From: Roseiarcus sp963842835
GTDB lineage: Bacteria; Pseudomonadota; Alphaproteobacteria; Rhizobiales; Beijerinckiaceae
Length of the DNA stretch: 64,000 nt
Direction: 5' to 3'
Assembly (NCBI GenBank): GCA_963842835.1
Contig: CAWJIB010000012.1
Location: 124,001 to 188,000 of the forward strand
The number at the start of each line of letters is the position of its first letter. Position 1 is the stretch's first letter. Both the position numbers and the translations under genes were made by a program. Positions 45,285 to 54,209 of the stretch are shown piece after piece. Under the pieces are notes generated by a model that worked only from the letters and a program-made list of their open reading frames with translations, made no database searches and was not told the origin of the DNA.

Positions 45285-46189
45285 GAGTCCGTTTTGAAAA
45301 TCGGCGAAGGGGATGGCGCCGGGGGCTCGGTCGTGATTCAAGCTCTGGATGTGGACAGAGCAGAGCCGTGGCCGGATGGCCAAGATCGCCAAGAAGACCA
45401 AACGCTACCCATCTGACCTTACGGACGAGAAGTGGGCGGAGATCGCGCCCTTGATGCCCAAGCCTGGGCGTCGGGGGCGTCCGCGGGAGGTGGAGTTCCG
45501 TGAAGTGATCAACGCGGTGCGCTATCTCGTACGCTCCGGCTGCGGTTGGCGGATGCTGCCGATCCATTTCGGCCCGTGGCAGACGGTCTACGGCTGGTTC
45601 CGGGAATTGGCGCGACGGTTCCTGTTCCAGACCATCCACGACCTGGCGCTGATGGTCGATCGCGAGCGGGCCGGGCGCGAGGCCAGCCCCTCGGCGGCGG
45701 TGATCGACAGCCAATCGGTCAAGGCTCCCCAAGCCGAAACAAGGGGTTACGACGCCGGAAAGAAGATTGTGGGCCGCAAGCGCCACATCGCGGTCGATAC
45801 TGACGGGCGGTTGCTGATGGTCAACCTCACCCCCGCCGACATCTCCGACAGCGCCGGCGCGCAGGCGGTCTTGGACGCCGTCCGCAAGCGCTGGCCCTGG
45901 GTGAAGCATCTGTTCGCCGACGCCGCCTACGATCGGCTGAAACTCATGGACAAGGCAGCCTACCTCGACTTCGTCATCGAGATCATCCGCCGATCCGACG
46001 ACCAAAAGGGCTTCCAAGTCCTGCCTCGCCGCTGGGTGGTGGAGCGGACCTTCGGCTGGATGACCCGCTGGCGGCGCCTCGTGCGCGATTACGAAAAACG
46101 TATCGACGTCTCCCACGCCATGATCCTCGTCGCCATGGGCGGCAATCTCATCCGCAGAAACGCTCATCCGTGATTTTCAAAACGGACTC
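45285..46189 (+). mobile_element. IS5-family insertion sequence
   Basis: 905 bases with perfect 18-base inverted ends (GAGTCCGTTTTGAAAATC at 45285-45302 and its complement at 46172-46189) and TTA duplicated on both sides (45282-45284, 46190-46192). The 3-base TNA target fits the IS1031/IS427 groups. Confidence 0.92.
45376..46173 (+). CDS. IS5-family transposase
   Basis: About 265 residues, one intact frame. N-terminal YPSDLTDEKWAEIAPLMPKP helical domain, then the DDE core: AVIDSQSVKAPQAETRGYDA, VKHLFADAAYDRLKLM and the last part RRWVVERTFGWMTRWRRL with the catalytic Glu. A slightly longer start at 45349 is possible. Complete ends plus an intact frame suggest an active element. Confidence 0.93.
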   Translation: MAKIAKKTKRYPSDLTDEKWAEIAPLMPKPGRRGRPREVEFREVINAVRYLVRSGCGWRMLPIHFGPWQTVYGWFRELARRFLFQTIHDLALMVDRERAGREASPSAAVIDSQSVKAPQAETRGYDAGKKIVGRKRHIAVDTDGRLLMVNLTPADISDSAGAQAVLDAVRKRWPWVKHLFADAAYDRLKLMDKAAYLDFVIEIIRRSDDQKGFQVLPRRWVVERTFGWMTRWRRLVRDYEKRIDVSHAMILVAMGGNLIRRNAHP

Positions 46190-46241
46190 TTAGCGCATGT
46201 CTTCGTCTTCGGCGTCGACGTCCGCAGGCGACTAAGCGGGC

Positions 46242-46287
46242 TGAGTAGTTTCCGAGTCTGTCCTCACGAGAGCGCCCGCGCCTAATG
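46242..46287 (+). promoter_or_regulatory. FixJ-type box and -10 for the DUF1269 gene
   Basis: TGAGTAGTTTCCGA (46242-46255), CTGTCC as possible -35, CTAATG (46282-46287) 26 bases after the box. Start at 46399. Confidence 0.65.
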
Positions 46288-46398
46288 TCGCACCGTTGGA
46301 CGACGTGCTGGCGAATAGTTCGCTTCGCCTGTGGCCGCTTCGCGCAAGCATCGCGCAGGGCGTTTGCTCGGCGCCGCGTCATCCCTAAGGAGACTCGC

Positions 46399-46959
46399 AT
46401 GGACAAATTAGAAACGGCAATCGCCGTATTTCCGAGTCACGATGCGGCGGAAGTCGCGGTGAAAACGCTAACTGCGGCCGGCTTCGCCATGAAGAACCTC
46501 AGCGTCGTCGGCAAGGGCTATCACTCCGAAGAGAAGGTCGTCGGCTTTTATACCGCGGGCGACAGGGTGAAGTTCTGGGGCTCTCGCGGCGCCTTTTGGG
46601 GCGGCTTTTGGGGTCTTTTCTTCGGCGGACTCTTCCTTGCCACGCCCGCAACAGGGCCTGTCGTGGTGCTTGGCTTTCTCGCGACGATAATCGTTTCCGC
46701 CATCGAGAACGCCGTTCTGGTCGGAGGCGTGGCGGCGCTGGCCGCCGCGCTCTATAGCATCGGCGTGCCGAAAGACAGCGTGATCCAATACGAGACCGAC
46801 CTCAAGGCCGACAGGTTTCTCGTCATGGCGCGGGGCACGGCCGAAGAAGTCGCTCGCGCCAAGGCGATCCTCGGCGCGACCAATCCTTCGCGACTGGACA
46901 TTCATCGGGACGCGAACGCCGTCGCCCCGCCGGCGTCTCCTGCCAATGCCGCCGCTTGA
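46399..46959 (+). CDS. DUF1269-type membrane-associated protein
   Basis: 186 residues. The N-terminal 55 residues resemble the general-stress domain (ETAIAVFPSHDAAEVAVKTL then GFAMKNLSVVGKGYHSEEKV). A glycine- and Trp-rich membrane region follows (FWGGFWGLFFGGLFLATPAT; VVVLGFLATIIVSAIE), then a second soluble domain. AAGGAG lies before the ATG. Function unknown; this family is often stress-induced. One of the clear FixJ-box targets. Confidence 0.75.
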   Translation: MDKLETAIAVFPSHDAAEVAVKTLTAAGFAMKNLSVVGKGYHSEEKVVGFYTAGDRVKFWGSRGAFWGGFWGLFFGGLFLATPATGPVVVLGFLATIIVSAIENAVLVGGVAALAAALYSIGVPKDSVIQYETDLKADRFLVMARGTAEEVARAKAILGATNPSRLDIHRDANAVAPPASPANAAA

Positions 46960-47204
46960 AAGCAGCAAGGTAAGCTAACGGGTGGTCGCAGAGATCGGCA
47001 GCGAGAACGCGCTCGTTTCAGCGTGAAAATCAGCGGTCGCCAAACTCGACTTGCTCCAACGAGGGCGCGTCGAGCGCTGGCGATCATAGATGATTTCGCG
47101 TTATCAAGACATTTGAGCCGAGCCTTCAGCAATTTGGCTGCGCATTCGCGGTGGTGGCGCACAACGCCGGGGAAGCAAGCGCAACGTCATGACCTGTCGA
47201 AATT

Positions 47205-47702
47205 CTAAGGATCAAGCTTGCGCGGCAAAACCGTCGTGGCGTCACCCGCGGGAGGGGCCGACGGCTTGGCCCCTTTTCCAGGCTCCGGCGAAAGATTGGC
47301 TGAGAGCATGAAGGCGATAGCAATCACGATGGCGAGAGCGCTCAAAGCCATGCGGACCTGCGCCCGCTGCGGGCCAACAGCCGCAAACACACTATCCGCA
47401 GAGCGGATATTGAAACTGCTGGTCCTCGGCAACAGCGCAATGAGATCAGCGGCGATCGTCTTGGCGGGAATGTCCGCTGTGGGCTCGTGCGTCAACGCCG
47501 CGATCAACGCAGTCAGTCGCTCCGTCGCCGCCTCTCTCGGCATTCGCGCCAGGCTGGCGGCTTCTTGCCAAGGATCGACATCCAGCCGCGCAAGCGCGGA
47601 AAGGACGCTGAGCGTCGTTCCGTTTCGATCCTCGCCGATCGGCGCGCAAAGGAATTTGTCGAACTCCGCTCCGATGAGAGGCGTTAGGGCGGCATGGGTC
47701 AT
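47205..47702 (-). CDS. Hypothetical protein with one C-terminal membrane helix
   Basis: 165 residues, not recognised. The N-terminal part is predicted soluble and helical (FDKFLCAPIGEDRNGTTLSV, LARLDVDPWQEAASLARMPR), then a helix (MALSALAIVIAIAFMLSANL) and a short proline-rich tail. The layout (soluble domain, single helix near the end) resembles anti-sigma or sensor-like accessory proteins, but no family match is claimed. A FixJ-type box lies 117 bases upstream. Confidence 0.55.
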   Translation of the reverse strand: MTHAALTPLIGAEFDKFLCAPIGEDRNGTTLSVLSALARLDVDPWQEAASLARMPREAATERLTALIAALTHEPTADIPAKTIAADLIALLPRTSSFNIRSADSVFAAVGPQRAQVRMALSALAIVIAIAFMLSANLSPEPGKGAKPSAPPAGDATTVLPRKLDP

Positions 47703-47788
47703 GTCGACAGCCGATTCTCTCCTTTAACGCGGAAGCCAAGTAGCGAGCAAAGCGACGCCCGGCTTTCCCCGCATCGATCTGCGCCAAT

Positions 47789-47833
47789 CAATAGAGCGCG
47801 ACGACGGGCGCCGTCAAACTCGGAAACTACCCA
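47789..47833 (-). promoter_or_regulatory. FixJ-type box and -10 for the gene at 47205-47702
   Basis: Minus strand TGGGTAGTTTCCGA (47820-47833), TTGACG as -35, and CTATTG (47789-47794) 25 bases after the box with a 17-base -35/-10 spacer. The best promoter of the set. Confidence 0.7.
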
Positions 47834-48016
47834 CATCGTCTGCCCGCGACGTAGCCGAGAGCTCGGCTCGCCGATCTGAGGGCGCTTAATCGTGAAATCT
47901 TGAGCCGAACCCAGTTCGGCGACACTCGGTCTTTCGCACATCGGCGCGCTCGATGGGGAAGGCGCGGTCAGTCGACCGCGCAGCGAATACGGCGACCGGT
48001 CAATTCTGACCGCGCC

Positions 48017-48061
48017 TAAGTATTTTCCGATCCTCCTTGCTGGGCCCGCTGTCCGCTATCC
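48017..48061 (+). promoter_or_regulatory. FixJ-type box and -10 for the RND pump operon
   Basis: TAAGTATTTTCCGA (48017-48030) and CTATCC (48056-48061) 25 bases downstream. Start of the adaptor gene at 48122. Confidence 0.65.
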
Positions 48062-48121
48062 CTAACATAGCAGCCTCATGCGGAAGCGAGGGGCCGCCGA
48101 ATAGTTGGCAAGCCGCTGAGT

Positions 48122-49369
48122 TTGTCGACTCGCCACTTTTGGGAGCGCGTTTTGGCCTCGCCTCGCTTATCGCTTCTCCGAAGTCGCTGGACGTTCGTAG
48201 CCGTCGTAATCGCGGCCGCGCTCTGCGCCTACTTCGGCTGGCGCCACTTTTACGGCGGCGATACTGGGACGGCGGGTCGGGGCGCGGTCAATAGCTCACA
48301 AACGCCGGCGCCCATCCCCGTCACCATCGCACAGGCGAAAAAGGCCGACTTCCCCGTCTATTTGAACGGGCTCGGCGCCGTCGAGCCTTACCAAACCGTT
48401 CTCATCCGCAGCCGCGTCGATGGCGAGGTCACCAAAATCGCCTTCAAGCAGGGCCAAATGGTGAAGCAGGGGGATGTTCTCGTGCAGATTGATCCGCGGC
48501 CCTATCAGGCGGCGCTCGATCAGGCGGTCGCCAAGAAGGCGCAAGACGAGGCCAATCTCAAAAACGCGCGGCTCGACCTTGTGCGCTACGCCAGCCTCGC
48601 CAATGAGGATTCCGTTTCGGCTCAGAAGTACGACACGCAGCAGGCGACGGTCGACCAGCTGATTGCGCAGATTAAGGGCGATCAGGCGATCATCGACAAC
48701 GCGCAGACGCAGGTCGACTATACGACGATCCGGTCTCCGCTCACGGGGAAGACGGGATTTCGGCTTGTCGACGCCGGCAACATCGTGCATGCCGCCGACG
48801 CGACGGGCATTGTGACGATCGTGCAGCTAGAACCGATCTCCGTCGTGTTCACGGCGCCTGAGGAGGATGTGCCGCAGATCAATAAGGCGCTGGCCGCGGG
48901 CGCCGCGCCCGTAACGGCGCTGAGTTCGGACGGGTTGAAGACGCTTTCGCAAGGCCATCTCGCCGTCGTCAACGACGCGATCGACCCGGCGAGCGGGACC
49001 ATCGGGATGAAGGCGACCTTCGAAAACACCGATGGCGCGCTGTGGCCCGGCCTGTCGGTCGCAACGCGCTTGCTGGTCGACACGCTGAAGCAGGTCACCG
49101 TCGTACCCGACGGCGCGGTCGAACGCGGCCCGAACGGCCTCTATGCCTTCGTCGTCGGCGGCGACAATAAGGTCGAGATGCGGGACATTACGGTCGGCGA
49201 AGAAGGCGATGGGCAATCTGTCGTCTTGACGGGTTTGGCGCCCGGCGAGAACGTGGTCACTGCCGGCCAATACCGATTGGTTCAAGGCTCTCTGGTTCAG
49301 TCGAGCGCGGCGGGCTCCACGGCGCCGCCTGCGATCGCGGCGCCGAGCGCCCCCGTGAAGGCGCCCTGA
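48122..49369 (+). CDS. RND efflux periplasmic adaptor (MdtA-like)
   Basis: 415 residues with a TTG start. Single N-terminal helix (WTFVAVVIAAALCAYFGWRH), then the membrane-fusion-protein order: beta-barrel/lipoyl part (VLIRSRVDGEVTKIAFKQGQ), alpha hairpin (AKKAQDEANLKNARLDLVRY), second lipoyl half (VDYTTIRSPLTGKTGFRLVD), beta-barrel, and a membrane-proximal domain with an Ala/Pro-rich tail. It ends 2 bases before the pump gene. Confidence 0.9.
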   Translation: MSTRHFWERVLASPRLSLLRSRWTFVAVVIAAALCAYFGWRHFYGGDTGTAGRGAVNSSQTPAPIPVTIAQAKKADFPVYLNGLGAVEPYQTVLIRSRVDGEVTKIAFKQGQMVKQGDVLVQIDPRPYQAALDQAVAKKAQDEANLKNARLDLVRYASLANEDSVSAQKYDTQQATVDQLIAQIKGDQAIIDNAQTQVDYTTIRSPLTGKTGFRLVDAGNIVHAADATGIVTIVQLEPISVVFTAPEEDVPQINKALAAGAAPVTALSSDGLKTLSQGHLAVVNDAIDPASGTIGMKATFENTDGALWPGLSVATRLLVDTLKQVTVVPDGAVERGPNGLYAFVVGGDNKVEMRDITVGEEGDGQSVVLTGLAPGENVVTAGQYRLVQGSLVQSSAAGSTAPPAIAAPSAPVKAP

Positions 49370-49371
49370 CT

Positions 49372-52300
49372 GTGGCGGGCGGCATCTCCGAGCCGTTCAT
49401 TCGGCATCCCGTCGCAACCTCGCTGTTGATGGTGGGCATCCTGTTCGTCGGCGTCATCGCTTATCCGAGATTGCCGGTCGCGCCGCTGCCTCAAGTCGAT
49501 TTTCCCACCATCCAGGTTTCCGCCAAGCTCCCGGGCGCCAGTCCCGACACCATGGCCGCCGCAGTCGCCCAGCCGCTCGAGACGCAGTTCGCGCAGATTT
49601 CCGGCGTCTCGCAGATGACGTCGACGAGCACGCTCGGCTCGACCGCCATCACCATCCAATTCGACCTCGACCGCGATATCGACGCGGCGTCGACCGATGT
49701 GCAGGCTGCGATCAACGCCGCCAGCGGGCAATTGCCGAAGGATCTGCCGAGCCCGCCGACTTATCGCAAGGTGAACCCGGCCGATTCTCCCATTCTCCTG
49801 CTCGCCGCAACCTCTGAAATCCTGCCGCTGACCGAGGTCGACGATAATGTCGAGACCAAGCTCGCCCAGCAGATCAGTCAGGTTCCGGGCGTCGCCCAGG
49901 TCAGCATCGGGGGTCAGCAGAAACCCGCCATCCGCATCCAACTCGATCCCGCCAAGCTCGTCGCCAAAGGGCTGTCGCTCGAGGACGTGCGCGCGCCGCT
50001 CTCGGTCACGACGGTGGCCGAGCCCAAGGGCGCGATCGACAGCGGAGCCCGCTCTTTCACCATTTACACCAACGATCAGCTCGTCCGCTCCAAGGATTGG
50101 AACGACGTCATCGTCGCTTACCGCAACGGCGCTCCGCTGCGGGTGAGCGATATCGGCCAGGCGGTGACCGGCCCGCAGGACACGACACAGGCGGCTTGGG
50201 CCGATGGCAAGCGCAGCGTCTTCCTCGTCATCTACAAGCAGCCGGGCGCCAACGTCATCGATATCGTGAATCAGATCATGGCTGAGCTTCCGCGCATCAA
50301 GGCCTCGATGCCGCCGTCGCTCGACATCTTCACGTTGAGCGATCGCACGCAGACCATTCGCGCCTCCGTTCAGGACGTGCAGTTCACGCTCCTGCTCACC
50401 GTCGCGCTGGTGGTGATGGTGATCTTCATATTCTTGCGTAACCTATGGGCGACGATCATCCCGAGCGTGGCGGTGCCGCTGGCGTTGCTCGGCGCCTGCG
50501 CGCTGATGTGGGTCGCCGGCTACAGCCTCGACAATCTGTCGCTGATGGCGCTGACGATCTCGGTTGGTTTCGTCGTCGACGACGCGATCGTGATGCTCGA
50601 AAACATCACCCGCTACATCGAAGAGGGCGAGGAGCCGTTCGCGGCCGCGCTCAGGGGCTCGCGCGAAATCGCCTTCACCATCGTCTCGATCAGCATCTCG
50701 CTGATCGCGGTGTTGATTCCGCTCCTGCTGATGGGCGGCATCGTCGGGCGGCTGTTCCGAGAATTCGCGGTGACGCTGTCGATGACGATCGCCGTATCGG
50801 CCGTGGTGTCGCTGACGCTGACGCCGATGATGGCCTCGCGTTTCTTGGCCGGCTCGAAGGACGCCCGTCATGGGCGGCTTTATGCTCTGAGCGAGCGCGG
50901 CTTTGCGGCGCTGCTGAAGGGCTATGAGCGCGGTCTCGACGTCGCGCTCAAATTTCGCTTCGCCACCCTGCTGGTTTTCCTCACGTTTCTCGCGCTGTCC
51001 GTCTACCTTTTCGTCGTCATCCCAAAAGGATTCTTCCCGCAGCAGGATACGGGGCAGATCAACGGCATATCGCAGGCTGCGCAAGACGCCTCTTTTGCCG
51101 AAATGGCGCGGCGACAGGTGGCGCTCGGCGCGATCGTTCTCAAGGATCCGGCCGTCGCTCATGTCGCGATGTCCATTGGCGGCACGGGCAACGCGCTCAA
51201 CGCCGGGCGGCTCTTCATTACTCTGAAGCCGCGTGGCCAGCGCACCGCGACCGCGGATCAGATCATCGCGAGATTGGGCCCGCAGCTCGACAAGGTCGAG
51301 GGCGCGAAATTGTTCATGCAAGTCGCACAGGACTTGACCGTCGGCGGACGCGCCTCGCGCACCCAGTACCAATACACTTTGCAGGGCTCCGATCCCGACG
51401 CGCTGAATGTATGGGCGCCAAAAATGCTCGCCAAGTTGCAGACCTTGCCCGAGCTGCGCGACGTCGCCACCGACCAGCAGACAGCGGGAACGACCCTGAC
51501 TTTGACTTTCGATCGCGGCCAGGCGGCCCGATACGGACTGACGGCTCAGATGATCGACGATACGCTCTTCGACGCCTTCGGCCAGCGCCAGATCGCCCAA
51601 TATTTCACTCAGCTCTCGAGCTATGAAGTGATCATGGAAATCTTGCCGAGCCTGCAAAACGATCTGACGACGCTCGACAGAATATTTCTGAGGTCGCCGA
51701 CGACCGGCGGCGAGACGCCGCTCTCGGAATTCGCGAAATGGACGACGACGCCCGTCCAGCCTTTGTCGATCAGCCATCAAGGCCAGTTCCCGGCGGTCAC
51801 CATCAGCTTCAATCTGGCCCCTGGCGTGGCGCTGGGGCAGGCGACGGACGCAGTCCAGCGCGCCCAGAGCGACCTGCAGCTTCCGGCGACCATCATCGCC
51901 AGCTTCCAGGGCAACGCGCAGGCCTTCCAGGATTCGCTCTCGACGGTCTGGATCCTGATCGTCGCGGCGCTGGTGGTCGTCTACCTGATCCTCGGCATCC
52001 TCTATGAGAGCTACATCCATCCGATCACGATCATCTCGACCCTGCCCTCGGCCGGCGTCGGGGCGATCGCAACGTTGATGCTATTCCATTTCGACTTCAG
52101 CTTGATCGCGCTCATCGGCATCATCCTGCTCATCGGCATCGTCAAGAAGAACGGCATCATGCTGGTCGATTTCGCCATGGTCGCCGAGCGCGACGATCAC
52201 TTGTCGGCGCGTGACGCCGTGCGCCGCGCGGCGCTCCTGCGCTTCCGGCCGATCATGATGACCACCATGGCGGCGATGCTCGGCGGCGTGCCCCTCATGC

Positions 52301-52533
52301 TCGGGACGGGCACCGGCTCGGAACTCCGACAGCCGCTCGGCTACGCGATCGTCGGCGGCCTCCTCGTGAGCCAAGCCCTGACGCTGTTCACGACGCCGGT
52401 CATTTATATTTATCTCGACGAGTTGTCGGACTGGATATCAAGCTGGCGATCGCGCGCGCCAGAGCCGGAACCGCAACCAGAAGTCATCGCAAAAGCTGTC
52501 TCGGCCACGGAAGTTCGCGGCTCATCACCGTGA
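49372..52533 (+). CDS. RND efflux pump permease (MdtB/AcrB type)
   Basis: 1053 residues, GTG start. Twelve-helix RND pump with the usual two large periplasmic loops. Seen: PVATSLLMVGILFVGVIAYP (first helix), VGFVVDDAIVMLENITRYIE with the proton-relay Asp pair, FPQQDTGQINGISQAAQDAS, and GIILLIGIVKKNGIMLVDFA in the second half. Likely exports drugs or bile-like compounds with the MdtA-like adaptor. No TolC-type outer-membrane gene follows, so it must use one encoded elsewhere. Confidence 0.94.
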   Translation: MAGGISEPFIRHPVATSLLMVGILFVGVIAYPRLPVAPLPQVDFPTIQVSAKLPGASPDTMAAAVAQPLETQFAQISGVSQMTSTSTLGSTAITIQFDLDRDIDAASTDVQAAINAASGQLPKDLPSPPTYRKVNPADSPILLLAATSEILPLTEVDDNVETKLAQQISQVPGVAQVSIGGQQKPAIRIQLDPAKLVAKGLSLEDVRAPLSVTTVAEPKGAIDSGARSFTIYTNDQLVRSKDWNDVIVAYRNGAPLRVSDIGQAVTGPQDTTQAAWADGKRSVFLVIYKQPGANVIDIVNQIMAELPRIKASMPPSLDIFTLSDRTQTIRASVQDVQFTLLLTVALVVMVIFIFLRNLWATIIPSVAVPLALLGACALMWVAGYSLDNLSLMALTISVGFVVDDAIVMLENITRYIEEGEEPFAAALRGSREIAFTIVSISISLIAVLIPLLLMGGIVGRLFREFAVTLSMTIAVSAVVSLTLTPMMASRFLAGSKDARHGRLYALSERGFAALLKGYERGLDVALKFRFATLLVFLTFLALSVYLFVVIPKGFFPQQDTGQINGISQAAQDASFAEMARRQVALGAIVLKDPAVAHVAMSIGGTGNALNAGRLFITLKPRGQRTATADQIIARLGPQLDKVEGAKLFMQVAQDLTVGGRASRTQYQYTLQGSDPDALNVWAPKMLAKLQTLPELRDVATDQQTAGTTLTLTFDRGQAARYGLTAQMIDDTLFDAFGQRQIAQYFTQLSSYEVIMEILPSLQNDLTTLDRIFLRSPTTGGETPLSEFAKWTTTPVQPLSISHQGQFPAVTISFNLAPGVALGQATDAVQRAQSDLQLPATIIASFQGNAQAFQDSLSTVWILIVAALVVVYLILGILYESYIHPITIISTLPSAGVGAIATLMLFHFDFSLIALIGIILLIGIVKKNGIMLVDFAMVAERDDHLSARDAVRRAALLRFRPIMMTTMAAMLGGVPLMLGTGTGSELRQPLGYAIVGGLLVSQALTLFTTPVIYIYLDELSDWISSWRSRAPEPEPQPEVIAKAVSATEVRGSSP

Positions 52534-52602
52534 TCGTGGCCAGTCGCGTCTCTCGCGCCGTTCCGCGGCGTTGATCCGCGTTCTTCGCGATCAGGCGGGT
52601 CC

Positions 52603-52992
52603 TCACCGAACCGCCGGCGCGACGCCGGCGCGGGCCGGCTTCGCCGCCAGCGCCCGCTCAATTGCCTGAACGATGTCCGGTTCGCGAAAGGGCTTTTGTA
52701 TGAGCACGGCGTCCGGTCCCAGCGACAGGTCCCTCAAAGCATCGCCCGTCACGAAAACATGCGGAACGAAGCCGGCCCTGAGGATCTCGTTGACCGCGGC
52801 AATGCCGCTCGCTTCTCCCAGCCCGACGTCGACGATCATCAGATCGGGGTGATGACGCGCAGCGGCGGCCACCGCGTTGGCGGCCTTGGTCTCCACGGCG
52901 CAAACAGTGTGACCGAGGTCCTCGAGCGTTTCGGCAAGCAATCCGCCGATCATCAGGTCGTCCTCCACGACCAGAATGCGCAGCGCCTTCAT
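52603..52992 (-). CDS. Single-domain CheY-like response regulator
   Basis: 129 residues, receiver domain only: acidic pair in LVVEDD, phospho-acceptor Asp in MIVDVGLGE, Thr in VFVTGD and Lys in IQKPF. No output domain, so it acts by protein contact or as a phosphate sink. It lies 44 bases after dps in the same direction and so under the same FixJ-type box. The start at 52992 (MKALRILVVEDD) is preferred over 53040. Confidence 0.88.
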   Translation of the reverse strand: MKALRILVVEDDLMIGGLLAETLEDLGHTVCAVETKAANAVAAAARHHPDLMIVDVGLGEASGIAAVNEILRAGFVPHVFVTGDALRDLSLGPDAVLIQKPFREPDIVQAIERALAAKPARAGVAPAVR

Positions 52993-53036
52993 CGACTTAC
53001 CTTCCTGTCCCGTCATTGCAAGGTCCGCTGTTCCGC

Positions 53037-53516
53037 TCATTTCGGCGCGACATGCAATTCGACGAGCCAGAGTTGATGGTCGACGCCGCGCGATATCTCG
53101 GTGAAAAGATCGGCCGTATCGGCGTCGCCGATGGCGGCGGACTGTCCGATCGCCTCGCGGGCCGATTGCCCAAACGCCGCGAGCGTCGCGGCGACCGCGA
53201 ATATGTGTTGGTTTTCGTGCGCGATGCGCAGGGGATAGGGGACGAGGAACGAGCGCTCGGCCGCGACCTGGATCGTTCCTTCGGCGACGCCGCCGAGGCC
53301 CGCGGCGCGCTCGGCGATCAGATCGGAATAGCTCTCCGCCTCGCCGGCGACCTTGTCGAACAGCTCGTGGACGGCGATGAAGGCGGGTCCGCGCACGTTC
53401 CAGTGCGCCTGCTTCAGCTGGCCATGCAAATCGATCGCCGCCGCCAAGTGTTTGTTCAGCAGTTCGACAGCCTGAGTGCGAATGTTCTCGGATAATGTGT
53501 TGTGGGTCGGCTGCAT
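53037..53516 (-). CDS. dps: Dps family DNA-protecting ferritin-like protein
   Basis: 159 residues. Stores iron and protects DNA from oxidative damage as a 12-mer. Dps ferroxidase motif: LKQAHWNVRGPAFIAVHELF then DKVAGEAESYSDLIAER (His, Asp and Glu ligands across two subunits). The start at 53516 has GAGG 7 bases upstream; the frame extends to 53618 without homology. A FixJ-type box lies 145 bases upstream. Confidence 0.93.
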   Translation of the reverse strand: MQPTHNTLSENIRTQAVELLNKHLAAAIDLHGQLKQAHWNVRGPAFIAVHELFDKVAGEAESYSDLIAERAAGLGGVAEGTIQVAAERSFLVPYPLRIAHENQHIFAVAATLAAFGQSAREAIGQSAAIGDADTADLFTEISRGVDHQLWLVELHVAPK

Positions 53517-53629
53517 GGTCGGGCCTCTAGGTTGCGACAAAGCGATCGCCGAACGCCGCGCCTCGGCGCCCGTCTGACGAGCGAAGCCTTCATGGCGCGC
53601 GGAGCGAGGCGATGACAATTCTAAATGGA

Positions 53630-53675
53630 TGATAGCGGACGCAGCACGGCGAACGACAGCCTCGGGAACTACTCA
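53630..53675 (-). promoter_or_regulatory. FixJ-type box and -10 upstream of dps
   Basis: Minus strand TGAGTAGTTCCCGA (53662-53675), CTGTCG as possible -35, CTATCA (53630-53635) 26 bases after the box. Nothing else is recognised in the 372-base gap 53517-53888, apart from a weak box-like GAAAGTTTCCGC near 53805. Confidence 0.65.
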
Positions 53676-53888
53676 TGCCGCGGCGTGACAGGGAGCCGCC
53701 GGAGGGCGTTTTTCGTAGCGGCGTCTAATTCTCGCCGCCGCCGAATATTCCGGCGAGCCCCGCGTCCAGACGCCGGAGCGATGTCCAAAGCCGCTTATTT
53801 TGAAAGTTTCCGCTCTTGACTTGGCTCAAAGCCGACCCGAACCGAGGTCCTAGACTTAGGGCAGACATGTCGATGTCGGGGGTCGCCG

Positions 53889-54107
53889 ATGTTTACCGTC
53901 AAGTGGGTCGCCCGCTGCAAAGAGGAAGAGCCGATCGAATCGGATAAATGCGGGTATCAACAGTTGAGTATGGCCATTTCAAAGTCCATAATTAGGCTTG
54001 AAGCCGTGAGGCTGAGGCACACGAAAACGCCTCCAGATGGGTTTATCGTTGTCGACGACCGCACGGGAAAGGAACTGCATCGCTGGTTTGGATCGGCGAG
54101 GCGCTAA
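53889..54107 (+). CDS. Small conserved-looking protein, unknown function
   Basis: 72 residues beginning MFTVKWVARCKEEEPIESDK and ending PPDGFIVVDDRTGKELHRWF. The end pattern (PPDGFIVVDxxGKEL..WFG) is familiar from uncharacterised Hyphomicrobiales proteins. No signal peptide or membrane helix. ATG at 53889. Confidence 0.6.
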   Translation: MFTVKWVARCKEEEPIESDKCGYQQLSMAISKSIIRLEAVRLRHTKTPPDGFIVVDDRTGKELHRWFGSARR

Positions 54108-54209
54108 TGCTCACCGGCCCGAGGGAAGAGCGTCGCTCGGCCGGCGCCGATGGGGACGCCGTTGACGTCTCCAGGTTTAGACAGGTCGTGTTAGCGCGCG
54201 GATCGTGCT

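Larger units (their letters stand above)
47703..48121. other. Divergent control region with two FixJ-type boxes
   Basis: 419 bases between the hypothetical gene (left) and the RND pump operon (right). It contains two oppositely oriented FixJ-type boxes and no gene. Confidence 0.6.

Noticed and set aside
50443..52020. Long minus-strand open frame opposite the RND pump, and similar ones opposite 14595-15638, 45217-46167 and 56160-57413
   Set aside because: They mirror well-identified genes, are rich in Arg, Asp, Gln and His as expected for GC-rich antisense frames, and show no domain.
53803..53815. Extra FixJ-type box GAAAGTTTCCGC before the gene at 53889
   Set aside because: It lacks the conserved GTA and has no clear -10 at the usual distance.
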